A DNA stretch of 64,000 nucleotides. Origin: Paenibacillus sp. JNUCC32 (GTDB lineage: Bacteria; Bacillota; Bacilli; Paenibacillales; Paenibacillaceae). Below the pieces are notes generated by a model. The model was not told where the DNA came from, made no database searches, and worked only from the letters and a program-made list of their open reading frames with translations. The DNA lies in the NCBI RefSeq assembly GCF_014863545.1, contig NZ_CP062260.1, positions 4,287,001 to 4,351,000 on the forward strand, given 5' to 3'. This document shows, piece by piece, positions 54,524 to 62,373 of the stretch. A program made the translations under genes and the position numbers. Positions within the stretch are counted from its first letter, which is position 1; every line of letters starts with the position of its first letter.

Positions 54524-54619
54524 TTAATCCCACATGGAGAACAGCACCAGCAGTACGGCTACTGCGCCCAGCAAGAGCGAGTGCCTGGAAAACCATATCG
54601 AACGCATCTCTTCCTTCAT
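54524..54619 (-). CDS. 31-residue single-pass membrane peptide ending in S-M-W-D
   Basis: Minus-strand ATG at 54617-54619, preceded by GAAGGAGG at a good distance. The N-terminal ten or so residues are charged (M-K-E-E-M-R-S-I-W-F), then comes a membrane segment H-S-L-L-L-G-A-V-A-V-L-L-V-L-F and the end S-M-W-D. The end and overall layout match the 26-residue peptide 57 bp upstream. Function unknown. It is not recognised as a cytochrome bd or MetS-type subunit. Confidence 0.7.
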   Translation of the reverse strand: MKEEMRSIWFSRHSLLLGAVAVLLVLFSMWD

Positions 54620-54676
54620 GCTTGCATCCTCCTTCTATTTTCATTCAGCCGCTAACAACTCCTCTTCCCTGATGCT

Positions 54677-54757
54677 TTAATCCCACCAGCTAAGCATGCA
54701 CACCAGCATAACCGCCGCAAAGAAACCGTCCATAAACTTGAGCTGAAGTTTAGCCAT
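54677..54757 (-). CDS. 26-residue single-pass membrane peptide ending in S-W-W-D
   Basis: Minus-strand ATG at 54755-54757, with AAGGAGGTG at a good distance. It begins M-A-K-L-Q-L-K-F-M-D, followed by a hydrophobic stretch G-F-F-A-A-V-M-L-V-C-M-L and S-W-W-D. It shares the S-x-W-D end with the 31-residue peptide, suggesting duplication. A TetR-type operator lies 60 bp upstream, so the pair forms a regulated mini-operon. Possible roles are membrane-complex accessory subunit, stress regulator or toxin; none is supported directly. Confidence 0.7.
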   Translation of the reverse strand: MAKLQLKFMDGFFAAVMLVCMLSWWD

Positions 54758-54816
54758 ATTGGATTCACCTCCTTCGAAGAGACAACAACTCGAGAGAGAA
54801 ACCCTCGATTTATTAT

Positions 54817-54830
54817 TGATTGATCAATTA
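54817..54830. promoter_or_regulatory. TetR operator copy 1, upstream of the small membrane peptides
   Basis: TGATTGATCAATTA within TTATTATTGATTGATCAATT. It nearly repeats the sequence at 56537-56550 including the flanks, and the core equals the one at 55888-55901. Confidence 0.65.
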
Positions 54831-54902
54831 CTAATATCTAAAAAATAATCCCTTCGCATATCATGATATCGCTGCTGCGCCACTCTTCATGGCTTCCGCT
54901 GC

Positions 54903-55862
54903 TCATGCGCGTTTTTTCATTAAACTCCTCATGGTCGCCGCAATCGCCTGCTCATGAGGCGTCCATTGAATCGGACCGATCAGGCGCTCGTATTTCTCGC
55001 CGCTCAGCACCAAAGGCTCCTCGGTCAAATACAGCATCTCAACCACCTCTTTCATCACCGGATTGAATAACCCGATCAGGGAGAGCCCGATTCGTCCGAG
55101 CGGCATTACCGCCTTGCGCTTTCCGGCGGTCTGCTGCGCAATTCGCACCAGCTCATGGCCTGAAATCACGCCCGGTCCGGGGATATGCCAGTTCTGCCCG
55201 TAGGACTCCTCTCTCTCGGCAATCTCTACGATCATGCGGGCGGCATCCGGCAAATAGACGTATTCGCGGGGAACGCTCATGTTGCCGATGAAGGCGGTTG
55301 GCTTCCCGGCCGCAATGGCTTCCATCGTGACGGATAAATAGGATGCCTGCGCGGAAGGGCCATAGTAGTCGGGCAGCCTTACGATAAGAGGGTTTGCTTT
55401 ATGCCAGCGCGACGAGAAGATCAGCTGCTCGTAGGCCAATCTTATTTTGCCCTTACGGGTATGCGGTTTTTTGGGATGATCCTCCGTTGCCTTTTCCATT
55501 AAGCGTCTGCCATAAGGATAGATTCCATCTACCACCACAACCTTGGTCCCCAGCTTCTCTGCAGCCGTCATGACCGATTCACCCAGCGGCAGCAGCCTGG
55601 ATTCCATCTCGTGGTAAGGAATATTGGCACTTTGAAAAATAACGTTGGCCCCATCCGCGGCTCTTCGGATATCCTCCGGATTAAAGGCATCTCCCGTTTC
55701 CAGCGTAAGCAGAGGAGAATAGTCCAGCTGCTCAGCCAGCTCATTCAGCTTCTTAACGGAACGGCCGAAGGCTACCGTTTGAATTCCGCGCTTCACCAGC
55801 TCCGCCGTCAATGGGGCCCCTACGCCGCCTGTCGCACCCAAAACAATCGCTTTTTTCATCAT
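54903..55862 (-). CDS. NAD(P)-binding epimerase/dehydratase-like protein (extended SDR)
   Basis: 319 residues from the ATG at 55860-55862 (GAGGAGAGA upstream). The Rossmann start is V-L-G-A-T-G-G-V-G-A-P-L, an NADP-type glycine loop, followed by G-D-A-F-N-P-E-D-I near residue 58. The usual active-site Y-x-x-x-K is not evident at the expected place (there is Y-E-Q-L-I-F), so it resembles atypical SDRs of the NmrA-like group. Substrate unknown. A TetR operator lies just upstream and the TetR gene is next, so it is a likely target of that repressor. Confidence 0.85.
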   Translation of the reverse strand: MMKKAIVLGATGGVGAPLTAELVKRGIQTVAFGRSVKKLNELAEQLDYSPLLTLETGDAFNPEDIRRAADGANVIFQSANIPYHEMESRLLPLGESVMTAAEKLGTKVVVVDGIYPYGRRLMEKATEDHPKKPHTRKGKIRLAYEQLIFSSRWHKANPLIVRLPDYYGPSAQASYLSVTMEAIAAGKPTAFIGNMSVPREYVYLPDAARMIVEIAEREESYGQNWHIPGPGVISGHELVRIAQQTAGKRKAVMPLGRIGLSLIGLFNPVMKEVVEMLYLTEEPLVLSGEKYERLIGPIQWTPHEQAIAATMRSLMKKRA

Positions 55863-55887
55863 CAATCTCTCCTCATATTAAAATAAT

Positions 55888-55901
55888 TGATTGATCAATT
55901 A
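55888..55901. promoter_or_regulatory. TetR operator copy 2, upstream of the epimerase-like gene
   Basis: TGATTGATCAATTA, 26 bp before the epimerase-like start codon and downstream of the TetR stop. Confidence 0.65.
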
Positions 55902-55981
55902 CAATTGATTAAAAAAGAAATGCCCTTTCTCCACCGCGCACAACCTGATGCAGTACGCGGTGCGGCACATCGACGCGCGCC

Positions 55982-56500
55982 TTATCTTTTGGGCATCATA
56001 TTCGGCATATCCATCGCCATGGCTACATTGCACAGCATCCCCCGGGCCAGAAAATCGGAGGTTTTCTTGTCGGCATCCTCGAATCCCGCTTTCACGAAAG
56101 CATTCTGAACCAGGTCCTTCACCTCGTTCATTCCCTGCTGCATCGCTTCGCGGATGGGCGCTTCCTGGATCGTCTGTGCCTGCATCTGCAGCAAGATTTC
56201 GCTGCGATGGGATTGCACGATCCCTTCGTACGCCCGGATCAGGCCCGTCTCCAATTCCTCCGGAGCAGCGGACTCGATGACCCCCTGAAATGCCTGCACG
56301 ATGCGCTTCCAGGAAACCGTCAGCGATTCCACGAGCAGCGATTCCTTGGTAAAGAACCGATAGACGTAAGGCTGGGATATCGCTGCCCGTTCGGCAACCT
56401 GAGCCGTGGTCGCGCGATAGTATCCGATCTCTGCAAACACTTCGATTGCTGCTGCTACAATCTCATTTCGCCGATTCGCAGAGGTTGAAGCTCTAGCCAT
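55982..56500 (-). CDS. TetR/AcrR-family repressor of a three-promoter regulon
   Basis: 172 residues. The N-terminal helix-turn-helix is T-T-A-Q-V-A-E-R-A-A-I-S-Q-P-Y-V-Y-R-F-F-T-K-E-S-L-L. The C-terminal half is a short helical ligand domain. GAGGTTGG lies upstream. The same 14-bp operator core occurs in front of this gene, the epimerase-like gene and the small-peptide operon, which indicates one local regulon. The ligand is unknown. Confidence 0.9.
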   Translation of the reverse strand: MARASTSANRRNEIVAAAIEVFAEIGYYRATTAQVAERAAISQPYVYRFFTKESLLVESLTVSWKRIVQAFQGVIESAAPEELETGLIRAYEGIVQSHRSEILLQMQAQTIQEAPIREAMQQGMNEVKDLVQNAFVKAGFEDADKKTSDFLARGMLCNVAMAMDMPNMMPKR

Positions 56501-56536
56501 TCAACCAACCTCCTCTCACTCGTTATAATTTATTAT

Positions 56537-56550
56537 TGATTGACCAATCA
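56537..56550. promoter_or_regulatory. TetR operator copy 3, upstream of the TetR gene
   Basis: TGATTG-AC-CAATCA, a perfect inverted repeat, 36 bp before the TetR start codon. Confidence 0.7.
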
Positions 56551-56746
56551 CTAATTGAACTCAGTATATACGGTCCGTTTTCCTTTTGCAACTGTTTTCT
56601 TCCAATATTATTGAATTCAACACCTGGGATAGCTTGAGCATAGGGGAGGAATCCGCTATTTCTTATCGAATTGTGTTTATGAACCGCAAATAAGACGGGA
56701 GCCTATTCCAAGACTTTATCCTGTAATCGATCAAGGAGGATCAACC

Positions 56747-57217
56747 ATGAGTCATGAAGGTCAACAGCAATTCGAACGATGGCATAGACACCGTACGGTC
56801 TTGCTTCAGCTGCTGCAGGACGTACAGAGCGAGCATTTGGATTATAAACCGTGGGAAAATGCCTATACCTTGGGCGTATTAGCTGTTCATATTGCGGCAG
56901 CCTCGGATATGTTCCTGCGTTCCATCCAAAACGGCTCGTTTACTCCACCCTCGATTTCCACCCAATTCGAGACTATCGATGACATTCGAAATATCGTGCA
57001 AGCGTCGACCGAATCGACCACGGCCCTTTTTGCCGAATTGTCCGACAGCCAGCTTGAGCAGCCGCTCGACTTCAATGGGTTCACAGCGCCCGGCAACGTG
57101 TGGTTAAACAATATGGTCGACCATGAAATCCACCATAAAGGACAGTTGTTTACTTACGTGCGGGCTGTCGGAATCGAGAAGGTTCCCTTCTTCACGCTTC
57201 AGCCGGCCAAGCAGTAA
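56747..57217 (+). CDS. DinB-family four-helix protein
   Basis: 156 residues with AAGGAGG before the ATG. The metal-binding histidines occur in the DinB pattern: H-I-A-A-A near residue 48 and D-H-E-I-H-H-K-G-Q near 125-130. It is a different subgroup from the DinB protein at 17134-17622. Metal-dependent thiol or hydrolase chemistry is known for some members only. It is a single gene with its own terminator; no linked regulator. Confidence 0.88.
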   Translation: MSHEGQQQFERWHRHRTVLLQLLQDVQSEHLDYKPWENAYTLGVLAVHIAAASDMFLRSIQNGSFTPPSISTQFETIDDIRNIVQASTESTTALFAELSDSQLEQPLDFNGFTAPGNVWLNNMVDHEIHHKGQLFTYVRAVGIEKVPFFTLQPAKQ

Positions 57218-57282
57218 AAACAAGACACGGCTGGATTTGCTGTTTTAAGTTATCAAAAGGAAGTGCATCTTACTCAAAATAG

Positions 57283-57326
57283 AAAGCCGGATTTCCTGCA
57301 GCTTACGCTGAGGTAAATCCGGCTTT
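57283..57326. terminator. Bidirectional terminator between DinB and nucleoside phosphorylase genes
   Basis: AAAGCCGGATTT and AAATCCGGCTTT form a 12-bp stem with a 20-base loop. The plus strand continues with CTTC after TTT. Confidence 0.8.
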
Positions 57327-57338
57327 CTTCATCCCTGG

Positions 57339-58070
57339 CTAGCCTTGCTTCGCCAGCTTCACCACGGCCTGCAAAGCGGTGTTAATCTCGCGCTCCACCG
57401 CGTCGGCAACCACGTTTGTGTTCGGGTCGTACTCGGCCGCAAGGTCGGCGTCGGCAAAGCCGTCCATGGCCACAATCGCGCCGGCGCGAACGCCGCGGAT
57501 CGCCGCAACGACGTACAGCGCCGCAATTTCCATCTCGACGCCGAGCGCGCCCGCCGCTTTATATTTCTGGTGCGGCACTTCCTCGACTCCGTTAAAGAAC
57601 ACGTCCAGCGTGACGGTTATGCCCTTGCGCACGACGCCTTCGCCGATCGCGAGCGCGGATTCGTACAACGCCTCCGCCACCTGGCTGTCCGCAACCGCCG
57701 GAAAACCGTCCGGTACCAGCTGCTTCGTCAGACCGTCCGTACGGATTGCCGCGGTGCTGACCACAAGGCTCCCCGCAGGAGTGTCCGCCCGATAAGACCC
57801 GGCGGTCCCCACGCGAATCAAGGTCTTCGCGCCCGCGCGGATCAGCTCCTCGAAGCAAACGGCCGCTCCCGGGCAGCCGACGCCATGGCTGGTTACCGCC
57901 AGCTCAACGCCTTCATACGTCCCTACAAAAGTGCGGTACTCGCGGCTGAACGCCAGCTCGCGCGCATTTTCGAGCTTACGGGATATCGTCTCCGCGCGTT
58001 TCGGATCGCCGCAGACGATCACAAATTCAGGTATATCCTCCGAGTTCACTTGCAAAATAGGCATCAACAT
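57339..58070 (-). CDS. Uridine/purine nucleoside phosphorylase (PNP-UDP family 1)
   Basis: 243 residues from the ATG at 58068-58070, GGAG ten bases upstream inside the preceding gene. Family motifs: C-G-D-P-K-R-A-E-T-I near residue 21 (phosphate), V-G-T-A-G-S-Y near 88, V-E-M-E-I-A-A-L near 178 (ribose) and the base-binding D-G-F-A-D region. It cleaves a nucleoside with phosphate to the free base and ribose-1-P. It ends the operon that imports nucleosides, which fits intracellular use of the transported substrate. Whether uridine or a purine nucleoside is preferred is not certain. Confidence 0.88.
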   Translation of the reverse strand: MLMPILQVNSEDIPEFVIVCGDPKRAETISRKLENARELAFSREYRTFVGTYEGVELAVTSHGVGCPGAAVCFEELIRAGAKTLIRVGTAGSYRADTPAGSLVVSTAAIRTDGLTKQLVPDGFPAVADSQVAEALYESALAIGEGVVRKGITVTLDVFFNGVEEVPHQKYKAAGALGVEMEIAALYVVAAIRGVRAGAIVAMDGFADADLAAEYDPNTNVVADAVEREINTALQAVVKLAKQG

Positions 58071-58071
58071 A

Positions 58072-58746
58072 TTAGTCAAACTCCTTACGTGTCCATTCGT
58101 CTTCGGGTATATCCAGCGCCTCGCCGCTAAACCGCTCTTCCTTGAACGGGTCCGCTTCATTGTGGAAGCCGTTGCGTTCCCAGAAGCCCGGGCGGTCTTC
58201 CTTCATAAACTCGATGCCGCGCAGCCACTTGGCGCTCTTCCAGAAATAGCGGTGCGGCACGACCGTGCGCAGCGGCCAGCCGTGCTTGTCCGTCAGCGGC
58301 TCGCCGTTGAAACGATAGGCCAGCAGCACATCGTCACGGAGCAAATCCTCGATCGGCACATTCGTGTCATAATCGGGATCGGCATGAAACATGACGTATT
58401 TGGCATCCGGCTTGATCCGAAGCCCTGCTATGAAATCCCGGAACAGGATGCCCTCCCATACCGTATCGAACTTGGACCAGCGCGTGACGCAGTGAATGTC
58501 AGTGTTCACGGTTACCGTTGGCAACGCCAGAATATCATCATACGTAAAGGTCCGTTCCTCTTCCACTTCGCCGAAAACCCGGAGGGTCCATTCCGACATG
58601 TCGTAATGGGGAACCTCCCCTTCATGCAAAATCGGGAACTTCTCGGTCAGCGTCTGCCCCGGCGGCAGCTTGGCCCGCTGCTCTTCGGTCAGGTTGCCCA
58701 CCGCCACCGGCTTCATTTTTTTCAAACGTTCTGCTTTTTTATGCAC
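58072..58746 (-). CDS. Sulfite-oxidase-like molybdopterin oxidoreductase
   Basis: 224 residues from a GTG start with AAAGGAG eight bases upstream. The Moco-binding Cys86 lies in I-H-C-V-T-R-W-S-K-F-D, and P-L-R-T-V-V-P-H-R-Y-F-W-K-S-A-K-W and G-F-W-E-R-N-G-F-H fit the YuiH/YedY-like oxidoreductase_molyb domain. No Tat signal or heme domain is present, so it is cytoplasmic and needs an unknown electron partner. It sits between the permease and phosphorylase genes of the nucleoside operon, with its stop one base from the phosphorylase start. This context is unexpected for a sulfite-oxidase homologue. Confidence 0.88.
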   Translation of the reverse strand: MHKKAERLKKMKPVAVGNLTEEQRAKLPPGQTLTEKFPILHEGEVPHYDMSEWTLRVFGEVEEERTFTYDDILALPTVTVNTDIHCVTRWSKFDTVWEGILFRDFIAGLRIKPDAKYVMFHADPDYDTNVPIEDLLRDDVLLAYRFNGEPLTDKHGWPLRTVVPHRYFWKSAKWLRGIEFMKEDRPGFWERNGFHNEADPFKEERFSGEALDIPEDEWTRKEFD

Positions 58747-58818
58747 ATGTTCATCTCCTTTACGCTTGATCGCTTTCGCATCCGCTTATCGACGGGATGA
58801 CTTCAATCACAGGTTGTC

Positions 58819-58836
58819 GCGTAGCGGACTACGCGC
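58819..58836 (-). other. Small stem-loop in the permease-oxidoreductase gap
   Basis: CGCGTAG-CGGA-CTACGCG forms a seven-bp stem immediately after the permease stop. Without a T-run it may only partly reduce read-through or protect the upstream mRNA. Confidence 0.4.
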
Positions 58837-59760
58837 TTATCTGGAACTGGATCCCTGCTTCAGCGCGTCCTGCTGGAAGCTTTTATCCTTAAAGAAGAAC
58901 ATCGCCAGAATCGTTACGACATAAGGCAGCATCTGCGTAAAATGCGTAGGCAGCGCCAGCCCCTGGAACCGGATGCTGAGTGCATCCATAAAGCCGAACA
59001 GCAGGCTTGCCGCCGTTACCCCAAGCGGACCCGATTGGCCCAGCATCGTGGCGACGAGCGCGATAAAGCCGCGGCCGGCCGTCATGCCTTCCGTAAACAT
59101 CGTCACCTGTCCAAGCGACAGCTGCGCGCCTGCAAGCGCACATAACACGCCGCTCGCGAGCACGGCTCCATACTGATACCGTCTTACACGGATGCCCACG
59201 CTTTTGGCAGCGAGCGGATTCTCGCCGGCAGCCAGAAAACGGAAGCCGTTCTTCGTGCGATAGAAATAATACCACATGAGGCCCGCAATCAAAAACGACA
59301 GATACACAAGCGGCGTCAGGCCCGCCAAAATGGGACCGATCACCGGAATATCCTCGATAATCGGAATGTTCCATTTCGGCAGCCCGACCATCGTATTATC
59401 ATAAAATGCACCTTTCACATCAAAAATAGCCCGCAAGCTGAATGTGGTCAACCCTGCCGCCAGCGCATTCATCGCGATACCGACCACGATGACGTTGGCC
59501 TGCAGATTAATGCTGAGGTAAGCAAAGATAAAGGAGAAGATCGACACGATCGCAATCGCGAACAAAATCGCGTAAAACACGTTGCCGAAAAAGTGGTTCC
59601 CCACCACGGCTGAGAAAGCCCCCAGCAGCATAAAGCCTTCCAAACCGACGTTGAACAATCCGACGCGCGAACACAGGGCACCGCCGAGAGCCGCAAGCAG
59701 GATCGGAGTGAGCACGCGGAGGGCCGAGTTGATTAAAGCAAGGTCAAACAGCTGTTCCAT
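58837..59760 (-). CDS. nupQ: Nucleoside ABC transporter permease (NupQ/YufQ type)
   Basis: 307 residues with about eight to ten membrane segments and the BPD_transp_2 signature (G-G-A-L-C-S-R-V-G-L-F-N-V-G-L-E-G-F-M-L near residue 25). AAAGGGG precedes the ATG. It overlaps the previous permease gene by 17 bp. Together the two permeases form the channel of a BmpA-type nucleoside importer. The symbol follows the Bacillus operon. Confidence 0.88.
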   Translation of the reverse strand: MEQLFDLALINSALRVLTPILLAALGGALCSRVGLFNVGLEGFMLLGAFSAVVGNHFFGNVFYAILFAIAIVSIFSFIFAYLSINLQANVIVVGIAMNALAAGLTTFSLRAIFDVKGAFYDNTMVGLPKWNIPIIEDIPVIGPILAGLTPLVYLSFLIAGLMWYYFYRTKNGFRFLAAGENPLAAKSVGIRVRRYQYGAVLASGVLCALAGAQLSLGQVTMFTEGMTAGRGFIALVATMLGQSGPLGVTAASLLFGFMDALSIRFQGLALPTHFTQMLPYVVTILAMFFFKDKSFQQDALKQGSSSR

Positions 59761-60811
59761 CGGATTTGTTCCCCTTTCTGCGCTTCAGGAAGCTGTATGT
59801 GAATCGGGCGGAGATAAACAGAATCAGCACGGCTTGGATGATCGCTCCTACCTCAAGCGGCACTTCCGTATTCCGTTCCACGCCCATGCCGCCCGTCTGC
59901 AGCGCGGCCAAGAAAATCGATGCAATCAGCGTGCCGATCGGATGCGACCCTGCCAGCAATGCTGCCATGATGCCCGTCCAGGCATAGTCGGCCGTAGATA
60001 ACGCACCATCGATATAACGATACTGGGAGCCCAGGATTTCAACGGCCCCGCCAAGTCCGGCCAAGCCGCCGCTGAAGAACATCGCGCCAAGCATCATCGG
60101 CCCGCGCTTAACCCCGCCGAACAGGGCAAACAGCGGATTGCCGCCTAGCATCCGTACTTCGTAGCCGATCACGGAGCGCTTCAACAAGACAAATATAATC
60201 AACGCAGCCAGCACCGCGAGCACAAAGCCGACATGCAGCGGCATGCCGGAGATCAGCTTCGGCAGCCAGACGCTGTTATCGAGCATTTCGGATTGCGCCA
60301 TCGCGGCCGAACCCGAGCGGTCCTTCAGCGGATAGGCGACCAGATACCCTGCAAACAATACGGCCACATAGTTCAGAAGCAGCGTGGAGATCAGCAGGTT
60401 CACCCGGAACCGGGCATCAAAATATCCGGCCATTACCGACCATAATCCCCCTGCGACAACGCCGGCAAGAATCGCAACGATGCACACCAGCCAGCCCGGA
60501 CCCGGCATATACAATCCGATCAACGCGGCGGAAAGCGCGCCAAACACCATTTGTCCTTCCGCGCCTAGGTTAAAGAAGCCTGCACGGAAGGCAAACGCCG
60601 CGCCCAGACCGATCAGAATGATCGGGGTCGCGCGGGACAGCGTATTCGTAAAGAAATACATCCCGCCGAAGGCACCCTTCCACATCTCCGCGTAGGTCTG
60701 CAGGATATCGCCGCCGGCAATCAGGATCGCGATGGCTCCGGCAAGCAGCCCCACGATGATTGCGGCAATCGGCTGAAGCAGCGGAAGCGTAAATTTAGTC
60801 CATTTGTTCAT
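59744..60811 (-). CDS. nupP: Nucleoside ABC transporter permease (NupP/YufP type)
   Basis: 355 residues, BPD_transp_2 family, with the family motif F-R-A-G-F-F-N-L-G-A-E-G-Q-M-V-F near residue 72. The start codon overlaps the ATPase stop as TAATG, so translation is coupled. The basic C-terminus is K-R-R-K-G-N-K. It follows the Bacillus order BMP lipoprotein, ATPase, permease, permease. Confidence 0.88.
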   Translation of the reverse strand: MNKWTKFTLPLLQPIAAIIVGLLAGAIAILIAGGDILQTYAEMWKGAFGGMYFFTNTLSRATPIILIGLGAAFAFRAGFFNLGAEGQMVFGALSAALIGLYMPGPGWLVCIVAILAGVVAGGLWSVMAGYFDARFRVNLLISTLLLNYVAVLFAGYLVAYPLKDRSGSAAMAQSEMLDNSVWLPKLISGMPLHVGFVLAVLAALIIFVLLKRSVIGYEVRMLGGNPLFALFGGVKRGPMMLGAMFFSGGLAGLGGAVEILGSQYRYIDGALSTADYAWTGIMAALLAGSHPIGTLIASIFLAALQTGGMGVERNTEVPLEVGAIIQAVLILFISARFTYSFLKRRKGNKSDGTAV

Positions 60812-62304
60812 TACAGAGTTCCCCCCGCCATCAGCAGTCCCAATTTCTCTTCTGTCGCTTCCTTCGCCGACAGTTCGCCCGCGATCCGGCCTTCATACAT
60901 GACCAGAACACGGTCGGACAGTTTCAAGATTTCCGTTAATTCCGACGATACCAGCAAAATTCCCGTGCCCTCTTCGCGCCGCTTGAGCAGTTCGCCATGA
61001 ATCGTCTCCATGGCACCGATATCGACGCCTCGCGTCGGTTCCGCCGCGATCAGGAACGGAGTTCCCTGCTCCAGTTCCCGTGCCACGATCAGCTTCTGCA
61101 GATTGCCGCCGGACAAATACTGCGTGCTGGTCTCCAGAGAGCCCGTCTTGATGGAGAATTTCTGAACCCATCCGGATACGAGCGAACGAATGTCCTTGAG
61201 TTTGAGGAAGCCGCCCTGCTGCAAGCGACGTTGGTGCCCCATAAGCCCGGTATCCATCACGGTTGCCGTTCGATTGGCACCCCATACGTAGCGATCCTCC
61301 GGAATATGGGCTAACCCGTGTTCCCGTATTTCTCTTGTCGACATGCCGGTTACGTCCTTGCCCGACACGGCAATCCGGCCGCTGTCCGGCTGAGCCAGGC
61401 CCGAGATCACTTGAAGCAGCTCGGATTGCCCGTTGCCTGAAATACCGGCGATCCCGACAACCTCGCCGGCCCGTACCTCCAGGTTTACGCCGTCCAGAAC
61501 CGGCTTGCCTTTCGTTCCGCGGATCGAGACGTCCGATACTTCCAGCACCTTCTCGCCCGGCGTGATCGGCTTGCGGTCCAGTTCCATCAGCTCGCGGCCG
61601 ACCATGAGACGGGAGAGCTGGTGGGCATCGGTGTTCCCCTTCTCCACCACGCCCGTGACGGCACCGTCACGGAGCACCGTAATGCGATCGGCCACGTCAA
61701 GGACCTCGTTCAGCTTATGGCTAATCAGGATAAAGCTTTTTCCCTGTTTGGAGAGCTGTTTAATGGCATCCAGGAGCTCTTGCACCTCGAGCGGCGTCAG
61801 CACGCCCGTCGGCTCATCCAGAATGATGATTTCGGCTCCCTGATACAGCACCTTCAATATTTCAACCCGCTGCTGCACGCCGGGGGCGCTGCTGCTTACG
61901 GTGGCGCGCGGGTCCACCTTCATGCCGTATTTTTCGCAGAGTCCTTCCACGATCTTCACGGCTTGCTTGCGGTCAAACCCGGCACCTGAGCCCGGCTCAT
62001 TGCCGATCACGATATTCTCGGCGATCGTAAACGTAGGAAACAGCATGAAGTGCTGATGCACCATGCCGATTCCGCCTTGAATCGCGTCAAGCGGGCTTGC
62101 AAACGAAACTTCCTTGCCATTCAGCCGAATCGTACCCGAGGTTGGCTGCTCCATCCCGTACAATATCCGCATCAGCGTCGTTTTGCCTGCACCGTTTTCC
62201 CCGACTATCGCATGAACCTCACCCGCGCGCAGCGAAAAATCAATGCCGCGGTTTGCGCTGAACTCGCCATACTTCTTCGTAATATTGTCCATCTGGAGTA
62301 GCAT
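60811..62304 (-). CDS. nupO: Nucleoside ABC transporter ATPase, double-domain (NupO/YufO type)
   Basis: 497 residues with two ABC domains. The first has Walker A G-E-N-G-A-G-K-T-T (35-43), Q-loop near 85 and Walker B I-I-I-L-D-E-P-T, but a weak signature S-A-P-G-V-Q-Q-R. The second has a degenerate Walker A G-I-S-G-N-G-Q-S-E with the Lys replaced by Gln and a good signature L-S-G-G-N-L-Q-K. So only one site should be fully active, as usual in sugar and nucleoside importers of this type. AAGG lies upstream. Confidence 0.92.
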   Translation of the reverse strand: MLLQMDNITKKYGEFSANRGIDFSLRAGEVHAIVGENGAGKTTLMRILYGMEQPTSGTIRLNGKEVSFASPLDAIQGGIGMVHQHFMLFPTFTIAENIVIGNEPGSGAGFDRKQAVKIVEGLCEKYGMKVDPRATVSSSAPGVQQRVEILKVLYQGAEIIILDEPTGVLTPLEVQELLDAIKQLSKQGKSFILISHKLNEVLDVADRITVLRDGAVTGVVEKGNTDAHQLSRLMVGRELMELDRKPITPGEKVLEVSDVSIRGTKGKPVLDGVNLEVRAGEVVGIAGISGNGQSELLQVISGLAQPDSGRIAVSGKDVTGMSTREIREHGLAHIPEDRYVWGANRTATVMDTGLMGHQRRLQQGGFLKLKDIRSLVSGWVQKFSIKTGSLETSTQYLSGGNLQKLIVARELEQGTPFLIAAEPTRGVDIGAMETIHGELLKRREEGTGILLVSSELTEILKLSDRVLVMYEGRIAGELSAKEATEEKLGLLMAGGTL

Positions 62305-62373
62305 CGAGTCATGCCTTCCTTTCGTTTCTGAATGAAAGACCGACTGCCCATGTGCAGCCGGTCCAGGTAAGAA

